From assembly GCF_011089895.1 (NCBI RefSeq), contig NZ_JAANAT010000001.1:3472001-3536000 (forward strand): DNA of 64,000 nucleotides, read 5' to 3'. This DNA is from Mucilaginibacter inviolabilis (lineage in GTDB: Bacteria > Bacteroidota > Bacteroidia > Sphingobacteriales > Sphingobacteriaceae). How positions within the stretch are numbered: position 1 is the stretch's first letter; the number at the start of each line of letters is the position of its first letter. The notes under the pieces were generated by a model. The model was not told the origin of the DNA, did not search any database, and saw only the letters and a program-made list of their open reading frames with translations. This document shows positions 1 to 9,790 of this stretch, piece after piece. The translations under genes and the position numbers were made by a program.

Positions 1-1
1 T

Positions 2-559
2 TACCTTAAGGAGAATATGCAGCTGCCTGATGACGAGTTCAGGCTGATGTGCTCTTTTGCTGTTGAAAGAAAATTGCACAGAAAACAGATGTTGCTGCAG
101 GAGGGCGAGATATGCCGCTTCAAGATATTTGTGTGCAAAGGCCTGATACGCACCTACCGTACCAGCGAAGATGGCACAGAACACATTATCCAGTTTTCGC
201 CAGAGAATTTTTGGGTTACCGAACCAGATAGTTTACATAACGGCACTCCTTCCCGTTATTATATTGATGTACTGGAAGACAGCGAGATTATCTTTTGGAC
301 CAAAAGAGACTTTGATTTTCTGTATGCACAAGTACCTCGTTTAAAAAATTTCACAGAGCGGCTCATTTCCCGCAACGTTACTTTGGGCCGTGATCGCATA
401 TTTAGCACCATCAGTGCTACACCCGAAGAAAAATACGATGAGTTTGTACAAACCTATCCCAGCGTATTTGCGCGTGTACCCTTGCATATGATTGCCTCGT
501 ATCTAGGGCTTTCGCTCAAAACCCTTAGCCGCGTGCGGCACGCCCAGCTCAAACGATAA
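2..559 (+). CDS. Crp/Fnr-family transcriptional regulator, 5' partial
   Basis: Cyclic-nucleotide-binding-like sensor domain (about residues 5-105 counted from the Met at base 17) followed by a winged-helix segment (about 153-175, RVPLHMIASYLGLSLKTLSR) typical of short Bacteroidota Crp-like regulators of about 190 residues. Such proteins usually act as DNA-binding regulators in the cytoplasm; the ligand cannot be told here. An ATG at base 17 is preceded by AAGGAG, but the spacing is only 3 bases. The frame stays open to the window edge and family members carry roughly ten more N-terminal residues, so I infer that the true start lies outside the window. A strong terminator hairpin follows the stop, which suggests a transcription unit of its own. 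The target genes are unknown; the neighbouring dehydratase is only a positional candidate. Confidence 0.85.
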   Translation, partial: YLKENMQLPDDEFRLMCSFAVERKLHRKQMLLQEGEICRFKIFVCKGLIRTYRTSEDGTEHIIQFSPENFWVTEPDSLHNGTPSRYYIDVLEDSEIIFWTKRDFDFLYAQVPRLKNFTERLISRNVTLGRDRIFSTISATPEEKYDEFVQTYPSVFARVPLHMIASYLGLSLKTLSRVRHAQLKR

Positions 560-611
560 ATGAAAAACAGCGTCAAATGTCCTCTTTTCCCGAAGCGGCA
601 TTGACCAATTT

Positions 612-640
612 TGAATCGTTAAAACGATTCATTTTTTTTA
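612..640 (+). terminator. Rho-independent terminator after the Crp-like gene
   Basis: Perfect 9-bp stem, TGAATCGTT (612-620) pairing with AACGATTCA (623-631), followed by a run of seven Ts. It lies between the regulator stop and the ATG at 661, so it argues against the upstream in-frame ATG at 577 as the start of the next gene. Confidence 0.8.
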
Positions 641-660
641 TTTATCTAATTCAAACAAAC

Positions 661-1554
661 ATGCGTGTATTTGTAACAGGCGCTACAGGTTTTGTAGGTT
701 CAGCCGTTGTTCAGGAATTAATAAGCGCGGGGCACCAGGTGCTTGGGCTCACGCGTTCAGATGCAGGTGCAAAATCTCTTATTGCCGCCGGCGCCGAGGT
801 GCACCGGGGAGATCTGACCGATCTCGAAAGTATACGGTCGGGAGCAGCCATGGCTGATGGGGTAATCCATACTGGCTTTATCCATGATTTTGCACAATTT
901 AAGGCCAGCTGCGAAACAGACCGCCAGGTGATACAAACGATGGGCGCAGCTCTTGCAGGATCCAATCGTCCACTTATTATTACCTCGGGCACCGGATTAC
1001 TGAGAGGTAACCCCAAAGCTACCGAAGATATTATACCCGATTTTGGCGCCGCATCTTTCCCCCGTGTAGCTACGGAGGAAGCAACAATGGCCGTAGCGGC
1101 CCAGGGTGTACATACAATAGTATTACGCTTACCACCTACCGTACATGGTGATGGCGACCATGGCTTTGTGCCGGTATTGATTGGCCTTGCCCGCGAAAAA
1201 GGAGTTTCGGCCTATGTAGGCGAGGGACTTAACCACTGGGCGGCCGTGCACCGCCTCGATGCAGCCCGCTTGTATAGGCTTGCCCTGGAAAAAGGAACTG
1301 CAGGTGCCAGGTATCATGCGGCTGCCGAAGAAGGTGTACCTTTCCGCGACATCGCAGCTGTGATTGGCCGGCAACTGAATGTGCCTGTTGCGAGCAAATC
1401 CCACGAAGAAGCTGCCGATCATTTTGGCTGGTTCGGGCATTTCGCCGGCATGGACAATTTAGTTTCCAGCGCCCAAACCCGCGAACAACTGGGCTGGCAG
1501 CCAAAGGGCATCGGCCTTATCCAGGATCTGGAACAGGGAACATATTTCGGATAG
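661..1554 (+). CDS. NAD(P)-dependent epimerase/dehydratase (extended/atypical SDR family)
   Basis: Rossmann-fold oxidoreductase of about 297 residues. The N-terminal nucleotide-binding motif TGATGFVG sits at residues 6-13 after a short beta strand (MRVFV), and the acidic GDLTD turn typical of SDR proteins follows at about 52-56. I see no classical YxxxK catalytic pair, so this resembles the atypical SDR group (NmrA or YeeZ-like), and the substrate is unknown. The start at 661 is preferred over an in-frame ATG at 577 because the extra 28 residues lack SDR character and would be encoded across the terminator hairpin at 612-640. Followed by another hairpin at 1616-1650. Probably monocistronic. 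Confidence 0.85.
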   Translation: MRVFVTGATGFVGSAVVQELISAGHQVLGLTRSDAGAKSLIAAGAEVHRGDLTDLESIRSGAAMADGVIHTGFIHDFAQFKASCETDRQVIQTMGAALAGSNRPLIITSGTGLLRGNPKATEDIIPDFGAASFPRVATEEATMAVAAQGVHTIVLRLPPTVHGDGDHGFVPVLIGLAREKGVSAYVGEGLNHWAAVHRLDAARLYRLALEKGTAGARYHAAAEEGVPFRDIAAVIGRQLNVPVASKSHEEAADHFGWFGHFAGMDNLVSSAQTREQLGWQPKGIGLIQDLEQGTYFG

Positions 1555-1597
1555 CGAACAAGCTGGGATTAAACTTTTATCCCTCTCAAAAAATCGG

Positions 1598-1655
1598 TAT
1601 ATTTGTAACAACGGCAGCCCGATTCTCTTCAACAAAAAGAGAATCGGGCTGTTTA
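1598..1655 (+). terminator. Promoter-like TATATTTG followed by a strong hairpin
   Basis: A 14-bp perfect stem, AGCCCGATTCTCTT (1616-1629) with AAGAGAATCGGGCT (1637-1650), followed by GTTTAGTT. It can terminate the SDR gene. A perfect Bacteroidota -7 element (TATATTTG, 1598-1605) lies ten bases before the stem, so a very short transcript could also begin here; the same arrangement is seen at 39950-40009. Confidence 0.65.
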
Positions 1656-1679
1656 GTTAAGAAAAAAAGAGCTTTAAAA

Positions 1680-1693
1680 ACCAACCGTTTGGT
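1680..1693. promoter_or_regulatory. Candidate TetR-type operator dyad
   Basis: ACCAACCGTTTGGT is an interrupted palindrome (ACCAA/TTGGT arms around CCGT) located 44 bases before the quinone oxidoreductase ATG. Its form resembles operators of TetR-family repressors. No such regulator gene is visible in the window, so this is a prediction from symmetry and position only. Confidence 0.35.
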
Positions 1694-1736
1694 ATCGTGT
1701 ACTTTTTCTCAAAATCACTAATTCAATAATTGAAAT

Positions 1737-2723
1737 ATGAAGGCAGTTGTTATCACCCAGCCCGGTCCACCATCCGTTTTGCAGATCGCCGAAAAACCGA
1801 AACCAACCTACGCCCCGAATGAGGTACTGGTAAAAGTAATGGCTGCCGGGGTTAATCGCCCGGATGTAAAGCAGCGTGAGGGTAAATACCCACCTCCACA
1901 AGACGCGGTGCAGGATATCCCTGGTCTGGAAATAGCGGGCACCATAGTGGAAATCGGCACAGCCGTTACCCAATGGAAAATTGGTGATAAAGTGTGCGCC
2001 CTGGTAACCGGCGGCGGTTATGCAGAATACTGCAGCGCACCGGAAGGTCAATGTTTACCCGTTCCTGAGGGGCTTTCTTTTATAGAAGCAGCCTCGCTGC
2101 CCGAAACGTTCTTCACCGTTTGGAGCAATGTATTTGACCGGGCCAACCTCAAAGGCCTTGAAACGCTGCTGGTTCACGGCGGCTCCAGTGGTATCGGAGT
2201 TACGGCCATACAAATGGCCAAAGCATTGGGGCATCCCGTTTATGTCACCGCCAGTTCCGACGAAAAATGCCGCTTTTGTGAACAATTAGGCGCCACCAAA
2301 GCAATCAACTATAAAACAGAAAGCTTTGTCGATGTCATCAAACAACTAACTAATGGCAAAGGAATTGATGTGATACTGGATATGATAGGCGGTGATTACA
2401 CGCCGGGCAATATCCAATCGCTGGCAATTGAGGGTCGCCTGGTGATGATCAACACCATGAAAGGTAAAGATGCCCAGGTTGATCTGGCTCAGGTGATGAT
2501 GAAAAGACTGGTGATCACCGGCTCTACACTCCGCGCCAGGGATGTGGCGTTTAAAGCTGCGATCGCTCAAAATCTGCAAAAAACGATCTGGCCGCTGCTG
2601 GCATCGGGCCAAATAAAACCGGTTATCTACAAAGTTTTCAAAGCCGAAGAGGCCGCGCAGGCCCATGAGCTGATGGAAAGCAGTGCCCATACAGGTAAAA
2701 TTATGCTGAGTTTTGCGGATTAA
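1737..2723 (+). CDS. NAD(P)H:quinone oxidoreductase, PIG3/QOR-like (zinc-independent MDR family)
   Basis: Medium-chain dehydrogenase/reductase of 328 residues, the usual length for the PIG3/quinone oxidoreductase group. The GroES-like N-terminal half (about 1-120) contains the family stretch AAGVNRPDVKQREGKYP; the Rossmann half has the cofactor loop HGGSSGIG at residues 147-154. The structural zinc cysteine cluster of alcohol dehydrogenases is absent, as expected for QOR enzymes. These proteins reduce quinones or other electrophilic carbonyls with NADPH in the cytosol. A separate transcription unit is likely, since a hairpin precedes it and a promoter for atpD follows it. The TetR-like dyad upstream would fit inducible control. 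Confidence 0.88.
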   Translation: MKAVVITQPGPPSVLQIAEKPKPTYAPNEVLVKVMAAGVNRPDVKQREGKYPPPQDAVQDIPGLEIAGTIVEIGTAVTQWKIGDKVCALVTGGGYAEYCSAPEGQCLPVPEGLSFIEAASLPETFFTVWSNVFDRANLKGLETLLVHGGSSGIGVTAIQMAKALGHPVYVTASSDEKCRFCEQLGATKAINYKTESFVDVIKQLTNGKGIDVILDMIGGDYTPGNIQSLAIEGRLVMINTMKGKDAQVDLAQVMMKRLVITGSTLRARDVAFKAAIAQNLQKTIWPLLASGQIKPVIYKVFKAEEAAQAHELMESSAHTGKIMLSFAD

Positions 2724-2798
2724 AAACCTGAAAACAGGTGTGCAGAAAATATATGCAAAAATGTTGACATTGCTATTTAAATATTTGGATAGAAATCT

Positions 2799-2806
2799 TA
2801 ACTTTG
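2799..2806 (+). promoter_or_regulatory. Probable atpD promoter (-7 element)
   Basis: TAACTTTG matches the Bacteroidota -7 consensus TAnnTTTG perfectly and lies 78 bases before the atpD ATG. A -33 TTTG at the usual spacing is not clear (a TTTG at 2784 is too close), so only the -7 half is well supported. Confidence 0.5.
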
Positions 2807-2868
2807 CGCCTCTGAAATAGCATCTTATATTTTAACAGTAACAACTATTTCGCAGAAAAATTCTTTAA

Positions 2869-4386
<1,518 letters not shown>

Positions 4387-4389
<3 letters not shown>

Positions 4390-4485
4390 TATCAAGTAAT
4401 TAGTATCAAGTAGCAAGATTAAAACAGCCTTGCTACTTGGTTTAACTTTATTTACTTGATACTTGATACTCAATACTTGATACTA
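4387..4485. repeat. ATCAAGT-type inverted word repeat filling the atpD-atpC gap
   Basis: The left arm has copies of AGTATCAAGTA starting on the atpD stop codon; the right arm has TACTTGATACTTGATACT copies ending a few bases before the atpC ATG at 4491. The arms are inverted and could pair in the mRNA. The same words occur at 10852, 15421, 24629 and 26875. Confidence 0.8.
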
Positions 4486-4490
4486 AAAAC

Positions 4491-4745
4491 ATGACATTAG
4501 AAATTCTTACTCCCGATAAAAAAGTATACGAGGGCGAAGCCACATCGGTAACCGTTCCCGGTACTTTGGGATTATTTGAAATATTAAACCACCATGCGCC
4601 TATCATCTCTACTTTACAGGATGGTAAATTAACCGTGCGCGGTGGCAGCGCTGCTAAAGAAGAAGTTTTCTTTATTAAAGGTGGTGTGGTTGAAGTATTA
4701 AACAATAAGGTCATTATTCTTGCTGAAGGCATTCAGCACAAATAG
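4491..4745 (+). CDS. atpC: F1F0 ATP synthase subunit epsilon (beta-sandwich domain only)
   Basis: Short epsilon subunit of 84 residues containing the N-terminal beta-sandwich domain (MTLEILTPDKKVYEGEA; VPGTLGLFEILNHHAPIIS). It lacks the C-terminal two-helix domain that acts as the autoinhibitory arm in longer (about 135-residue) epsilon subunits. Short epsilons of this size are usual in Bacteroidota, so this is a lineage trait rather than a truncation. It couples rotation of the central stalk to F1. Cotranscribed with atpD across a repeat-filled gap and followed by a strong terminator. Confidence 0.95.
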   Translation: MTLEILTPDKKVYEGEATSVTVPGTLGLFEILNHHAPIISTLQDGKLTVRGGSAAKEEVFFIKGGVVEVLNNKVIILAEGIQHK

Positions 4746-4764
4746 TCCTTATACCTACATTTAC

Positions 4765-4803
4765 AAAAAACGTCCGGGTATAATACCCCGGACGTTTTTT
4801 TTT
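4765..4803 (+). terminator. Terminator of the atpDC unit
   Basis: GC-rich stem (ACGTCCGGG with CCCGGACGT, one bulged base) flanked by A-runs on the left and a T-run of nine on the right. It could also act in the reverse direction. Confidence 0.85.
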
Positions 4804-4888
4804 GACATTTTTTTCGACAGGGGATTTAACAAACGATGTCAACCAGCAATTGGCCTAGAGTTTTGAGTTGGGGATTAACCCAATTAAC

Positions 4889-4998
4889 AAAAAGTGGGTT
4901 TACATGGGTTTACACTTTTTACGGTTAATATACATTTAAACAATTGAAAATCAATTAGTTGCGTTTTATTTTCCCAAAAAAGTGTAAACCATGTTTTT
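4889..4998. repeat. AAAAAGTG-type element, copy 1 (imperfect right arm)
   Basis: Begins AAAAAGTGGGTTTACA (4889-4904), continues with a second GGGTTTACA and the inverted CACTTTTT (4913-4920), and ends in AAAAAGTGTAAACC about 75 bases later. Nearly identical in its first 40 bases to 60345-60454. Function unknown. Confidence 0.7.
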
Positions 4999-5442
4999 GG
5001 GACAATATTATGAACCAAACATCAACTCATAAATAACATATGACATTAACCGGTACTGAACAAAGTGAACCCGTTTTTTATCAGCCCCTGCTTAAAAGTT
5101 GTTTAAATTAACGGGGGTAAATTTTAAGGCAAATTATACATAACATAAAGCAACATCATTAAGCAACAATTACACCATGCAAAGCAGTCCCATTTTTACA
5201 AATCCGCTAACAGGTTTAGCCATTTCAGGCAGAAAATCGACAACTTACTATGCATGCATAAAAAATGTACCGAATACCGTTTTGAACTTTGGTATATTTT
5301 ATAACATACATTATTACTATATTTTTATTTTAAACAGAATTAAATTTCATATTTATAATTAAAACGATATAAAATACTTTTTTTGAAAAAATATTTGTAG
5401 CTATTGCTATTCTTTATTGCTATATCTACCTTACAAATACAG

Positions 5443-5459
5443 ATTCGTACTGTACGAAT
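5443..5459. promoter_or_regulatory. Perfect dyad upstream of ilvD
   Basis: ATTCGTAC-T-GTACGAAT, two perfect 8-bp arms around one base, 57 bases before the ilvD ATG. Position and symmetry suit a regulator binding site for the whole ilv-leu set; the regulator is not identifiable from sequence. Confidence 0.45.
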
Positions 5460-5515
5460 AAACCAGGATCAACAGGCAAAATTATTTACAAATCAGTCTA
5501 TCATACCAAATAAAA

Positions 5516-7228
5516 ATGAGTTCACCATCAGATACTACAGCGGCCATAGAATTGAATAAGTACAGCAAAACTTTTACGCAGGACGAAACACAACCTGCTG
5601 CAAAAGCCATGTTATACGGCATAGGTTTAACCGACGATGACATGGAAAAAGCCCAGGTTGGTGTTGCCAGTATGGGTTACGATGGTAATACCTGCAATAT
5701 GCACCTGAACGATCTGGCTAAGCTGGTTAAGCAAGGCATCTGGGATCAGGATTTGGTAGGCTTGATATTTCATACCATTGGCGTAAGCGATGGCATGAGC
5801 AACGGTACTGAAGGTATGCGCTACTCCTTAATGAGTCGTGATATCATCGCCGATTCAATCGAAGCCGTTACCGGCGCACAGTATTATGATGGTTTAATTA
5901 CCTTGCCAGGCTGCGATAAAAATATGCCGGGCTCCATCATGGCTATGGGACGTTTAAACCGCCCATCAATCATGGTATACGGTGGTACCATTAAACCAGG
6001 TCACTGGAAAGGTGAAGATTTGAACATTGTATCGGCATTTGAGGCTTTGGGCAAAAAAATTGCCGGCCAGATAGATGATGTTGATTTTATGGGCGTAATT
6101 AAAAACGCTTGTCCAAGCGCTGGTGCTTGCGGTGGTATCTATACAGCTAATACCATGGCTGCAGCTATCGAGGCATTGGGTATGAGCTTGCCGTATTCAT
6201 CATCAAACCCTGCATTAAGCGAAGATAAAAAAGCAGAGTGCCTTGCCGCCGGTAAAGCGATCAAGATACTGCTTGAAAAAGATATAAAGCCATCAGACAT
6301 CATGACCCGCAAAGCATTTGAAAATGCGATGGTAGTGATCATGGTATTGGGTGGCTCAACCAACGCGGTATTGCACCTGATAGCCATGGCCAAAAGCGTC
6401 GACGTTAAAGTAACTCAGGACGATTTCCAGGAAGTGAGCAACCGTATTCCGGTACTGGCCGATATGAAACCAAGCGGCAAATACATGATGGAAGACCTCC
6501 ACAATATTGGCGGTGTACCTGCCGTAATGAAATATTGTTTGAGCCAGGGATGGTTGCATGGCGATTGCTTAACCGTTACCGGCAAAACTATTGCCGAGAA
6601 TCTGGCCGATGTTCCAGAGCTCAGCTTCGAAACACAAAAAATAATTTTCCCGGCTACCAATCCAATTAAAGCTACCGGCCACTTACAAATATTATACGGA
6701 AACCTTGCCGAAGGCGGTAGCGTAGCCAAGATCACCGGTAAAGAAGGTACCAGCTTTGAAGGCCCCGCCCGTGTATTTGATGGCGAGTTTGAATTGATAC
6801 ACGGTATACAAAGTGGTCGTGTTAAAGCTGGCGATGTGGTAGTTATTCGTAACGTAGGCCCTAAAGGCGCTCCTGGTATGCCGGAGATGCTAAAACCAAC
6901 CTCAGCCATATTTGGCGCTGGCTTGGGTAGCTCGGTAGCATTAATTACTGATGGACGTTTTTCGGGCGGCACACATGGTTTCGTGGTTGGTCACATCACA
7001 CCAGAAGCTTATGATGGCGGCGGTATCGCTTTTGTGAAAGACGAGGATAGGATATTTATTGATGCCGTTAATCGCACCATCAACGTAATCATCAGCGACG
7101 AAGAATTTGCTGCCCGTAAAGCAGCCTGGAAACAACCGGCTTTAAAAGTAAGCAAAGGTTTATTATACAGATATGCCAAAACTGTAAGTACCGCGGCCGA
7201 AGGTTGCGTTACTGACGAGATGCCGTAG
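5516..7228 (+). CDS. ilvD: Dihydroxy-acid dehydratase
   Basis: Third common step of valine/isoleucine synthesis: dehydration of 2,3-dihydroxy-3-methyl acids to 2-keto acids. It is an Fe-S enzyme of 570 residues, full length. The cluster ligands are visible as C60 (GNTCNMH), C133 ([11 protein letters not shown]) and C205 (SAGACGG). First gene of the plus-strand branched-chain amino acid set, followed by ilvB after 82 bases. Directly after its TAG stop is a C-rich word repeat. Regulation is probably through the region around the dyad at 5443-5459. Very confident assignment. Confidence 0.98.
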   Translation: MSSPSDTTAAIELNKYSKTFTQDETQPAAKAMLYGIGLTDDDMEKAQVGVASMGYDGNTCNMHLNDLAKLVKQGIWDQDLVGLIFHTIGVSDGMSNGTEGMRYSLMSRDIIADSIEAVTGAQYYDGLITLPGCDKNMPGSIMAMGRLNRPSIMVYGGTIKPGHWKGEDLNIVSAFEALGKKIAGQIDDVDFMGVIKNACPSAGACGGIYTANTMAAAIEALGMSLPYSSSNPALSEDKKAECLAAGKAIKILLEKDIKPSDIMTRKAFENAMVVIMVLGGSTNAVLHLIAMAKSVDVKVTQDDFQEVSNRIPVLADMKPSGKYMMEDLHNIGGVPAVMKYCLSQGWLHGDCLTVTGKTIAENLADVPELSFETQKIIFPATNPIKATGHLQILYGNLAEGGSVAKITGKEGTSFEGPARVFDGEFELIHGIQSGRVKAGDVVVIRNVGPKGAPGMPEMLKPTSAIFGAGLGSSVALITDGRFSGGTHGFVVGHITPEAYDGGGIAFVKDEDRIFIDAVNRTINVIISDEEFAARKAAWKQPALKVSKGLLYRYAKTVSTAAEGCVTDEMP

Positions 7229-7257
7229 CCCCCTATCCCCTGAAGGGGGAATAAAAG
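7226..7257. repeat. CCCCCT-type repeat at the ilvD stop
   Basis: The ilvD TAG stop runs straight into CCCCCTATCCCCTGAAGGGGG, a C/G palindrome of the same kind as those around leuB, hemL, hemB and pth. No second arm is seen before ilvB. Confidence 0.7.
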
Positions 7258-7310
7258 GGCTAATAATAAAAAACTAAAAACAATAAACATACAACATAAT
7301 ACCCAACACT

Positions 7311-9047
7311 ATGGAAGTTGCACAGGAAACACTAACTACACCAGCACCAACAACAGCGGTAGAAGTTTCAGGATCAGTAGCATTATTGGAGGCATTAATT
7401 GTTGAAGGTGTTGATACCATCTTTGGCTACCCGGGTGGCGCTATCATGCCCATCTATGATGCTCTGTTTGATTATAATGATAAACTGAACCATATCCTGG
7501 TCCGTCATGAGCAGGGCGGCATTCACGCCGGCCAGGGCTATGCACGTACTTCAGGTAAAGTGGGTGTTGTATTCGCAACCAGTGGCCCCGGTGCAACCAA
7601 CCTGGTAACCGGTTTGGCCGATGCACAGATAGATAGTACACCGGTGGTATGTATTACCGGACAGGTATTTGCTCATTTGTTGGGTACCGATGCCTTTCAG
7701 GAAACCGACGTGATCAACATCACCACCCCGGTAACCAAATGGAACTATCAGGTAACTGATGCCAACGAAATTCCGGAGGTTATTGCCAAGGCATTCTACA
7801 TCGCCAAAAGTGGCCGCCCCGGACCGGTATTGATCGACATTACCAAAAACGCACAGATACAAAAATTTAATTTTGAGGGTTATACCCAATGTAACCACAT
7901 CCGTAGCTACAGGCCAAAACCTATTGTGCGTACGCAATACATACAGGAAGCCGCCGAACTGATAAACCAGGCTAAAAAACCATTTATCATTTGGGGTCAG
8001 GGCGTAATTTTGGGCAGTGCCGAGCAGGAATTTAAAGCTTTTGTTGAAAAAAGCGGTATCCCTGCAGCCTGGACCGTTTTAGGCGCTGGTGCCATACCTA
8101 CAGAGCATCCTTTAAACGTGGGTATGCTGGGCATGCACGGCAATTACGGCCCTAACGTATTAACTAACGAATGTGATGTACTGATTGCTATCGGTATGCG
8201 CTTTGACGATCGTGTAACCGGCCGTTTAGATAAATATGCTAAACAAGCCAAAGTAGTACACCTGGATATCGACCCGGCCGAGATCGACAAAAACGTAAAA
8301 TCAACTGTACCGGTATGGGGCGACTGTAAAGAAACCCTGCCTATGCTGACCAAGCTGATTGACGAAAAGAAACATACCGAATGGCTGAATACTTTTAACG
8401 AATACACGCAGAAAGAAGTTGAAGCAGTAATTCATGACGAATTGAACCCTACCACCCCGGAAATGACCATGGGTGAAGTGATCAAACAGCTTAATGAAAT
8501 TACAAAAGGTGAGGCCGTTATTGTTACTGATGTTGGTCAGCACCAGATGGTAGCTTGCCGTTATGCCAAATTCAACAAAACACGCAGCAATGTTACCAGC
8601 GGTGGGTTAGGTACTATGGGCTTTGCTTTACCAGCTGCTATCGGTGCTAAATTTGGGGCTCAGGATCGTGCTGTTGTAGCTATCATTGGCGATGGCGGTT
8701 TCCAGATGACCCTGCAAGAGCTAGGTACCATTATGCAAACCGGCATCGATGTAAAGATCATCATCCTGAACAACCGTTTTCTGGGTATGGTTAGGCAATG
8801 GCAAGAGTTATTTAACGAACGCCGTTATTCGTTTGTGGATATCCAGAGTCCTGATTTTGTAAGACTGGCATCAGCATATAATATCCCCGGTAAAAGAATT
8901 GATGACCGTGCAGAACTTCCCGCAGCATTAAATGAAATGCTGAGCAACAAAGGATCATTCCTTTTAGAAGTAATGGTAACCAAAGAGAATAACGTGTTCC
9001 CGATGGTACCACAGGGATGCAGCGTAGCCGAGATCAGGTTGAAATAA
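7311..9047 (+). CDS. ilvB: Acetolactate synthase large (catalytic) subunit, biosynthetic
   Basis: Thiamine-diphosphate enzyme of 578 residues that condenses two pyruvates, or pyruvate with 2-ketobutyrate, in the first common step of the pathway. Seen in the sequence: the pyrimidine-domain glutamate in VRHEQGGIHAGQGYAR, the FAD-domain region in the middle, and the ThDP/Mg motif beginning GDGGF and ending NN near the C-terminus. The adjacent regulatory subunit gene (ilvN, 30 bases downstream) identifies it as the anabolic enzyme. This separates it from the related poxB product at 47301, which has no ilvN partner. Confidence 0.97.
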   Translation: MEVAQETLTTPAPTTAVEVSGSVALLEALIVEGVDTIFGYPGGAIMPIYDALFDYNDKLNHILVRHEQGGIHAGQGYARTSGKVGVVFATSGPGATNLVTGLADAQIDSTPVVCITGQVFAHLLGTDAFQETDVINITTPVTKWNYQVTDANEIPEVIAKAFYIAKSGRPGPVLIDITKNAQIQKFNFEGYTQCNHIRSYRPKPIVRTQYIQEAAELINQAKKPFIIWGQGVILGSAEQEFKAFVEKSGIPAAWTVLGAGAIPTEHPLNVGMLGMHGNYGPNVLTNECDVLIAIGMRFDDRVTGRLDKYAKQAKVVHLDIDPAEIDKNVKSTVPVWGDCKETLPMLTKLIDEKKHTEWLNTFNEYTQKEVEAVIHDELNPTTPEMTMGEVIKQLNEITKGEAVIVTDVGQHQMVACRYAKFNKTRSNVTSGGLGTMGFALPAAIGAKFGAQDRAVVAIIGDGGFQMTLQELGTIMQTGIDVKIIILNNRFLGMVRQWQELFNERRYSFVDIQSPDFVRLASAYNIPGKRIDDRAELPAALNEMLSNKGSFLLEVMVTKENNVFPMVPQGCSVAEIRLK

Positions 9048-9077
9048 TTACAGCCTATAACCTTTAAAATAGCAATC

Positions 9078-9683
9078 ATGAGCAATCAAGATATAGAGAA
9101 ACAAGAATTTAACATCACGGTTTACACCGAAAACCAGATAGGTTTGCTGAGCCGTATAGCCATTATATTTTCGCGCCGTAAGATCAATATCGAAAGCCTG
9201 AATACATCTCCATCAGAGATAGATAAAATTCACCGCTTCAATATTGTGATCACCGAATCGGAAGAAGTAGTACGCAAACTTGTTCGCCAGATAGAAAAAC
9301 AGGTAGAAGTGCTGAAAGCCTATTATCATACTAATGAAGATGTAATTTGGCAGGAATTAGCGTTATATAAGGTATCAACCGATGTAATTGCCGAGAAAGT
9401 GAGCGTTGAGCGTTTGCTACGCGAAAATGGAGCCCGGGCCGTAGTAATCCGTAAAGATTATACCGTGTTTGAAACTACAGGCCACCGTGAGGAAACTGAC
9501 AATTTGATCAGTATATTGCAACCTTATGGGCTGATTGAATTTGTACGCAGCGCGCGTGTAGCTATTATTAAAGATAGTGATGGCTTTAACCGTAAACTAC
9601 GCGAATTTGAAAGACTGGAACCAGGAGAAGAAGTGATAGAAAACGAATACCTTAACCAGGGAGAAAAAGTATTTACAATGTAA
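9078..9683 (+). CDS. ilvN: Acetolactate synthase small (regulatory) subunit
   Basis: An N-terminal ACT domain (about residues 11-85, FNITVYTENQIGLLSRIA) is followed by the ALS small-subunit C-terminal domain, 201 residues in total. The ACT domain binds branched-chain amino acids and gives end-product inhibition of IlvB; the C-terminal domain activates the catalytic subunit. It is somewhat longer than the enterobacterial subunit (about 163), as is usual in Bacteroidota. Lies between ilvB and ilvC in the same orientation. Confidence 0.95.
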   Translation: MSNQDIEKQEFNITVYTENQIGLLSRIAIIFSRRKINIESLNTSPSEIDKIHRFNIVITESEEVVRKLVRQIEKQVEVLKAYYHTNEDVIWQELALYKVSTDVIAEKVSVERLLRENGARAVVIRKDYTVFETTGHREETDNLISILQPYGLIEFVRSARVAIIKDSDGFNRKLREFERLEPGEEVIENEYLNQGEKVFTM

Positions 9684-9790
9684 GTGAAGAGCTGAAAGCT
9701 TCTTATCTTTATAAGCAATAAAATTTAAACTTTAAATAAAATCGGTGCAACCATTAAAACACCGGTGTAATCAATAAAATAAACAAAACA

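Larger units (their letters stand above)
4804..5515. other. Long intergenic region upstream of ilvD
   Basis: About 710 bases without a convincing gene. It holds the AAAAAGTG-type element (4889-4998), a very AT-rich stretch (about 5280-5400) and a dyad (5443-5459) shortly before ilvD. One ORF of 61 codons at 5177-5362 has a low-complexity I/Y/N/F tail expected from AT-rich DNA and is not called as a gene. Confidence 0.6.

Noticed and set aside
577..660. Upstream in-frame ATG extending the SDR gene by 28 codons
   Set aside because: The extension covers a strong terminator hairpin, and the Rossmann motif sits at the expected place only with the start at 661.
5177..5362. 61-codon ORF upstream of ilvD, rich in Ile/Tyr codons, considered as an attenuator leader peptide
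   Set aside because: The Ile/Tyr/Asn/Phe bias is what AT-rich DNA gives in any frame, no terminator/antiterminator pair follows it, and it is 150 bases from ilvD with no coding character.
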